Shown piece by piece: positions 40,107 through 43,487 of a stretch of DNA of 43,487 bases. A model generated the notes under the pieces. The model did no database searches. It had not been told where the DNA came from and saw nothing but the letters and a program-made list of their open reading frames with translations. The DNA is from EX4572-165 sp964581795 (GTDB lineage: Archaea > Thermoplasmatota > E2 > DHVEG-1). How positions within the stretch are numbered: position 1 is the first letter of the stretch; every line of letters starts with the position of its first letter. The stretch lies in NCBI GenBank assembly GCA_964581795.1, contig CAZOPW010000009.1:1-43487 (forward strand), written 5' to 3'. The position numbers were made by a program, and so were the translations under genes.

Positions 40107-42359
40107 TTATTGTTGAACAGAAGAGTCAGATGGTGATTCTGACTCTACAGATTGTTGTGTTTTTTCATCGGGTGCTGATTCGCTATGTTTGTTTTTCTTG
40201 AAAAGATTCGATTTTTTTGTTGGTGTTGAGGTTGATTGTGTTTGAGTTGTTGTATCGTGTTGTTCATTTTGTTGTTGGTACTGATAATCAGTACTGTTTG
40301 GAGAATTGTACATTTTTCCTTGTTCATTGAGTTTGAATTGATCTACGATGTTTTGAAGTTCAGCAGAAATACTAGACATTTGCTCACTTGCACTTGCAAC
40401 TTGCTGCATGCTACTTGTTACCTCCTGTATACTTGCACTGACTTCTTGTGCACCACTTGCATTTTCTTGAGCAACACTACCTACTTCTTCAGCACTTTGA
40501 CTGACTTCTGCAATCACCTGAGGAAGCGCTTCAAAGGCCTGAACTGCTTGTTCTACTCCTTTACTTCCTTCCTCAACTTGTTTGGTGTTTTCATCCATGC
40601 TTGTAACAGCACTTTCAATCTCAGTTTGGATCCCTTGAATAAGATTACTGATTTGTTGAGTTGCTTGACCACTTTCTTCAGCAAGTTTACGGACTTCATC
40701 AGCAACAACAGCAAAACCGCGTCCTGCCTCTCCAGCTCTGGCAGCTTCAATAGCAGCATTTAACGCAAGTAAATTGGTTTGTTCACTGATTTGGTTAATT
40801 GTGTCAACAATGTTGCCGATTTCTTTACTTTTTTCTCCAAGTGCACCAATCTTCTGAGCTCCTTCCTGTGTAGTTGTTTTGATCAACTGCATTTTTTCAG
40901 AAACATTTTTTGATGCTTGTTGTCCTTGACTGCTACTCTCCTTTGCTTTTTGCACCTGATTAATCATATTTTCACTATCTTTAGCGGTGTTTTGACTACC
41001 ACTAGCGACTTGTTGAATCGTACTACCTACCTCCTCCATACTGGCGTTTACTTCTTCAGCAGAGCTAGAGAGTTCTTCTGCACTACTTGCAACTTGTTCC
41101 GTATTTGTTTTTACAGCAGCTATCGTTTCTCTTAATCCTTCAAGCATTGCTGTGAAGCCATCAGCAAGATTTTTCACATCTCCTTTAGCATTGCTCACCT
41201 TAAGATCACGGGTGAGGTCTCCTTTGGCAACAATTTTTGCATTATCGGCGATATCTGCGACAGGTGAAGCCACGTTATCAAGCATGTTATTAAGACTTGC
41301 AGCCATTTCACCGATTTCATTTTTACTTTTTACACTACTTCGTTTGCTTAAATCACCAGTGTTAGCTAAACCCTTTAATTCTTTTCCAATAATTTCTAGT
41401 GGATTTGTAATTGATTTTGTAATGAAAAATGCTAGTGCTACACCTATTATAACTGATGCGGCAATGAATGCAAAAATCATGGAATTAGCTTGTGCTTGAG
41501 CAGCAGCACTATCTTTCGAAGCGATGTCCCCTAATAGTTTTGCTCCTCCATAATGAGCATTTCCTGAAGAGGCACTTCCTTCTAAATCTAATGCAACTTG
41601 TAGTAAACTATCGTATGCACTTGCTTTATCTAATTCATTTTGATGATAAATATCTGCTTGATCAATGTAATTTTGAATGTAATCATCAATTGATAACGCA
41701 GCTGAGTAAATCTCAGAATTAGCTTTTGAAGTGGTTTTTAATTCTTCTGCTGCAGATTGAGTAACTGTCATTTTTGATTGGAATGTTTGCCAGTTTGTCT
41801 CAGTTGGATCCAAAATATACCCATAGGCGGCTACTCTCATTAATAAGAATTTTTCAAAAAGATCTGTTGCTTTTAAATAAGTACTGTCTCCAGTTGTAGA
41901 TAATGTTTTAGTGTTTTCAATTTCACTGGTGAATCCATCTCCGATTGCTTTCCATTGGGTAAAAACATCGTTATTTGATTCTACATATGAGACATAATTA
42001 TCAAAATATGTTTTATAATCTTCAGCGCTTTGTTTGATGTCATTGAGAATTGAAACTTGTTGTGTCGTAATGTATCCATATTGTTTTGTTTGATCTGTTT
42101 GTGATTTTATTACGTCTAGTTCAGTGTATACATCATTGACTATTGTTTCATCTTCTGTTCGAATGTAGTCTTTAGCATATCCTCTTGCACCTTCTGTATG
42201 TTCAATAATTGTATTTGCATCTTCTAAAATGGTTGCTTTGTCATTAACGGTATTTAATCCATTGACACCAACTACTCCAACAGCAGCACAGAGTACAATT
42301 AATGCACAGAATCCTATTATCAGCTTCTTACTTATCTTTATATCATCCCATTTTCCCAT
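40107..42359 (-). CDS. Methyl-accepting chemotaxis protein
   Basis: 750-residue transmembrane chemoreceptor. It has a short cytoplasmic start, TM1 at about 13-35, an all-helical extracytoplasmic sensor of about 255 residues (probably a helical bimodular or four-helix type, no cysteine), TM2 at about 291-312, a HAMP domain (TKSITNPLEIIGKELKGL onward) with probably a second HAMP after it, and a signalling domain. The highly conserved hairpin tip is EQTNLLALNAAIEAARAGEA and GRGFAVVADEVRKLAEES (about 530-570). The last 65 residues are a Gln/Ser/Thr/Lys-rich tail. AAGGAG precedes the ATG. It forms an operon with CheW and probably the 28-residue finger protein. Confidence 0.96.
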   Translation of the reverse strand: MGKWDDIKISKKLIIGFCALIVLCAAVGVVGVNGLNTVNDKATILEDANTIIEHTEGARGYAKDYIRTEDETIVNDVYTELDVIKSQTDQTKQYGYITTQQVSILNDIKQSAEDYKTYFDNYVSYVESNNDVFTQWKAIGDGFTSEIENTKTLSTTGDSTYLKATDLFEKFLLMRVAAYGYILDPTETNWQTFQSKMTVTQSAAEELKTTSKANSEIYSAALSIDDYIQNYIDQADIYHQNELDKASAYDSLLQVALDLEGSASSGNAHYGGAKLLGDIASKDSAAAQAQANSMIFAFIAASVIIGVALAFFITKSITNPLEIIGKELKGLANTGDLSKRSSVKSKNEIGEMAASLNNMLDNVASPVADIADNAKIVAKGDLTRDLKVSNAKGDVKNLADGFTAMLEGLRETIAAVKTNTEQVASSAEELSSSAEEVNASMEEVGSTIQQVASGSQNTAKDSENMINQVQKAKESSSQGQQASKNVSEKMQLIKTTTQEGAQKIGALGEKSKEIGNIVDTINQISEQTNLLALNAAIEAARAGEAGRGFAVVADEVRKLAEESGQATQQISNLIQGIQTEIESAVTSMDENTKQVEEGSKGVEQAVQAFEALPQVIAEVSQSAEEVGSVAQENASGAQEVSASIQEVTSSMQQVASASEQMSSISAELQNIVDQFKLNEQGKMYNSPNSTDYQYQQQNEQHDTTTQTQSTSTPTKKSNLFKKNKHSESAPDEKTQQSVESESPSDSSVQQ

Positions 42360-42531
42360 TGTTAACTCCTTCCTTTTTGTGAGGGAGAAAGGTAGGTGGT
42401 TGGAAAAGTTACTTGAAGAGATAGATCATCTACTTTTGGATGTAGATTCAGGTTGTCTATCATTTATGCAATCCCATCACCTTTCTCTTACCATTATACT
42501 CCAAAATGGTGACTAAAGATTTTTCAATTCT

Positions 42532-42539
42532 TTTATAAA
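42532..42539 (-). promoter_or_regulatory. TATA box of the MCP-CheW operon
   Basis: TTTATAAA, symmetric, within AGGTTTATAAAAG on the minus strand, about 175 bases before the MCP ATG. The predicted leader is about 150 nt, long for an archaeal mRNA. Confidence 0.55.
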
Positions 42540-42550
42540 CCTATTTGAGA

Positions 42551-42576
42551 AAGTTGAATAAGAATTCATACAACTT
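42551..42576. promoter_or_regulatory. Imperfect 26-bp palindrome upstream of the MCP promoter
   Basis: AAGTTG (42551-42556) and CAACTT (42571-42576) flank a GAATTC core. It abuts the upstream edge of the MCP TATA/BRE region, a typical operator or activator position. The factor is unknown. Confidence 0.4.
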
Positions 42577-42676
42577 CATATATCATCATAAATAGTAAGA
42601 TCCATCGAAAAATATTGGACAAAAATCTCATAACCTGATTATTTTATATGGAGTGCAAAGCCGTAAACATAGATAG

Positions 42677-42685
42677 TTTTAAATA
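42677..42685 (+). promoter_or_regulatory. TATA box of the YbjQ operon
   Basis: TTTTAAATA about 60 bases before the TTG start at 42743. A second TATA-like GTATATAATA (42694-42703) is an alternative. Confidence 0.4.
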
Positions 42686-42710
42686 CTATTGTTGTATATA
42701 ATACCGCTTA

Positions 42711-42740
42711 GTACGTGTTAATACGTATTAGGATGTGTTA
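42711..42740. repeat. Three 10-bp tandem repeats with a 12-bp palindrome
   Basis: GTACGTGTTA, ATACGTATTA and GGATGTGTTA follow one another directly before the TTG start. TAATACGTATTA (42719-42730) within them is a perfect palindrome. The period of one helical turn suggests a protein-binding site over the start region. Confidence 0.4.
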
Positions 42741-42742
42741 AA

Positions 42743-42982
42743 TTGAATAATGGAAAAACAATCGGAATGGCCCTATTCTTTGGAGGAATCGTTCTGCTCA
42801 TTGGATACGGGATATTCCAAGGATTTGAAGAATTGATGAACGCTTTGGATCTAATCTCAGGGTTTTTCATTGGTCTAATTTTTGTTGGCCTAATCACGCT
42901 TATTGTATCAATATATCTTGAACAAAAAAGAGATACAAAAGAGACTATGAAATCTATTAAAAAGGAGGATTTAGAACCATGA
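42743..42982 (+). CDS. Small two-helix membrane protein
   Basis: 79 residues from a TTG start at 42743 preceded by AGGATGTG; an internal ATG at 42767 is an alternative. Two hydrophobic segments (about 6-23 and 38-60) are followed by a charged cytoplasmic tail (EQKRDTKETMKSIKKEDLEP). It overlaps the YbjQ gene by ATGA, so the two are translationally coupled. Family not recognised. Confidence 0.7.
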   Translation: MNNGKTIGMALFFGGIVLLIGYGIFQGFEELMNALDLISGFFIGLIFVGLITLIVSIYLEQKRDTKETMKSIKKEDLEP

Positions 42983-43293
42983 TAATAGTAAATACTGATT
43001 TCATTCCTGGAAAAGAAATATCAGAAGTCATTGATTTAGTTAGAGGGAATACGATTCAAGCGAAAAGTATCGGTAAAGACATCAAAGCTGGATTTCGTCA
43101 TATGGCTGGTGGAGAAATCAAAGAATATACAGAAATGCTTGCGGAATCTCGGGAAATTGCAATAAAAAGAATGGAAGAGAAAGCAGAAAAACTTGGTGCA
43201 GATGCAATCATAAACGTTCGATTCATGACTTCAGCAATGATGGGTGGAGCAGCGGAAATACTTGCATATGGAACAGCAGTAAAATTAAAATAA
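42979..43293 (+). CDS. YbjQ family (heavy-metal-binding-like, UPF0145) protein
   Basis: 104 residues of the YbjQ/UPF0145 family, which forms pentamers; a metal-binding role has been proposed but is not proven. Family features are MIIVNTDFIPGKEISEVIDL, VRGNTIQAKSIGKDIKAG, EYTEMLAESREIAIKRMEEK and the C-terminal GADAIINVRFMTSAMMGGAA then EILAYGTAVKLK. It sits between two small membrane proteins, which may anchor it. Confidence 0.9.
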   Translation: MIIVNTDFIPGKEISEVIDLVRGNTIQAKSIGKDIKAGFRHMAGGEIKEYTEMLAESREIAIKRMEEKAEKLGADAIINVRFMTSAMMGGAAEILAYGTAVKLK

Positions 43294-43309
43294 ATCAGTA
43301 TTGAATAGT

Positions 43310-43486
43310 ATGAGAACAATTGTTATAGCTATCATCGGGATTATTATCCTCGGGATTGGTATTGCCACACTCATTAATCCACAATTTTCGCGATGGATAA
43401 ACCTACCTGGAGAAGCACATATAAAAGCAATCGTTTCTATCATAATTGGCCTTGTTCTCATTATTCTTAATTTTATTATGACATAA
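43310..43486 (+). CDS. Small two-helix membrane protein
   Basis: 58 residues from the ATG at 43310 (an in-frame TTG lies at 43301); the TAA stop is at 43484-43486, just inside the window end. Two hydrophobic segments (about 3-20 and 38-57) are separated by INPQFSRWINLPGEAHIKAI. It lies 16 bases after YbjQ and is probably in the same transcript. Family not recognised. Confidence 0.65.
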   Translation: MRTIVIAIIGIIILGIGIATLINPQFSRWINLPGEAHIKAIVSIIIGLVLIILNFIMT

Positions 43487-43487
43487 A

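Larger units (their letters stand above)
42360..42742. other. Divergent regulatory region between MCP and the YbjQ operon
   Basis: 383 bases without a convincing gene. It holds, from left to right, the MCP ribosome site (AAGGAG near 42371-42366), a leader of about 150 nt, the MCP TATA box, a 26-bp imperfect palindrome, a TATA box for the plus strand and three 10-bp direct repeats that include a 12-bp perfect palindrome. Confidence 0.55.

Noticed and set aside
40236..40763. 175-residue plus-strand frame rich in Cys, Leu and Phe
   Set aside because: It is antisense to the conserved MCP signalling domain; composition is that of a reversed helical repeat gene.
42360..42742. tRNA or other structured RNA in the divergent region
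   Set aside because: No cloverleaf, T-loop (GGTTCRA) or other RNA signature seen; only promoter-like elements.

Overview
The window is archaeal chromosome, AT-rich and gene-dense. Several features place it among Euryarchaeota in the broad sense: archaeal-type uS12, uS7 and EF-2 with a diphthamide site, both subunits of the D-family DNA polymerase (DP1 and an intein-bearing DP2), MCM, a DUF424 protein, archaeal TyrRS and Trm1, a 7S SRP RNA, an archaeosortase, and TATA/BRE-like promoters. A Thermoplasmatota-like lineage is my best guess, at low confidence, because the sequence carries no decisive taxonomic marker. No tRNA, rRNA, CRISPR array, insertion sequence or integrase was recognised.

Layout. 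0-3.9 kb (+): rps12, rps7 and EF-2, then a small unknown gene. 3.9-13.5 kb (-): a replication block of DP1, DP2 with a 510-residue intein, a small membrane protein, the SRP RNA and MCM. 13.7-16 kb: DUF424 (+), then Mut7-C, a riboflavin-pathway reductase and ThyX (-). 16.2-21.7 kb (+): a ten-gene Mrp/Mbh-type membrane operon (MbhA-I plus the NuoH-like MbhM). It closes with a stem-loop/T-run terminator and contains none of the MbhJ, K, L and N catalytic-arm genes. 21.8-24.1 kb (+): archaeosortase, phosphatidylserine-decarboxylase-like and phosphatidylserine-synthase-like genes in one overlapping operon. 24.2-29.2 kb (+): THEP1 NTPase, Trm1, PurN, FolC, a detached DHPS N-domain and FolP. 29.2-30.6 kb (+): two paralogous membrane proteins, one with its conserved polar residues lost. 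30.6-32.2 kb (-): Hsp20 and a secreted protein. 32.5-38 kb (+): a zinc-ribbon microprotein, PPDK, PurB and TyrRS. 38-42.4 kb: an Mtq2/HemK-like methyltransferase (-), a ribbon-helix-helix regulator (+), and a chemoreceptor - CheW - RanBP2-type zinc-finger microprotein operon (-). 42.7-43.5 kb (+): small membrane protein, YbjQ, small membrane protein.

How the genes work together. The replication block supplies the replicative helicase and both polymerase subunits. ThyX, PurN, FolC and FolP together imply folate-type one-carbon metabolism feeding dTMP and purines, and PurB and the ribD-type reductase fit the same nucleotide/cofactor theme. The archaeosortase and the two lipid enzymes fit C-terminal processing and lipid anchoring of surface proteins. 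The Mbh-type operon is an ion-pumping membrane module that needs a redox arm encoded elsewhere, or does something else.

Most worth checking: the Mbh-type operon without its catalytic arm, the non-canonical C-terminal end of the DP2 intein, the split dihydropteroate synthase, the archaeosortase/lipid triad, the two cysteine-rich microproteins (28 and 40 aa), the SRP RNA directly upstream of MCM with no visible terminator between them, and a flip in strand composition inside DP2.
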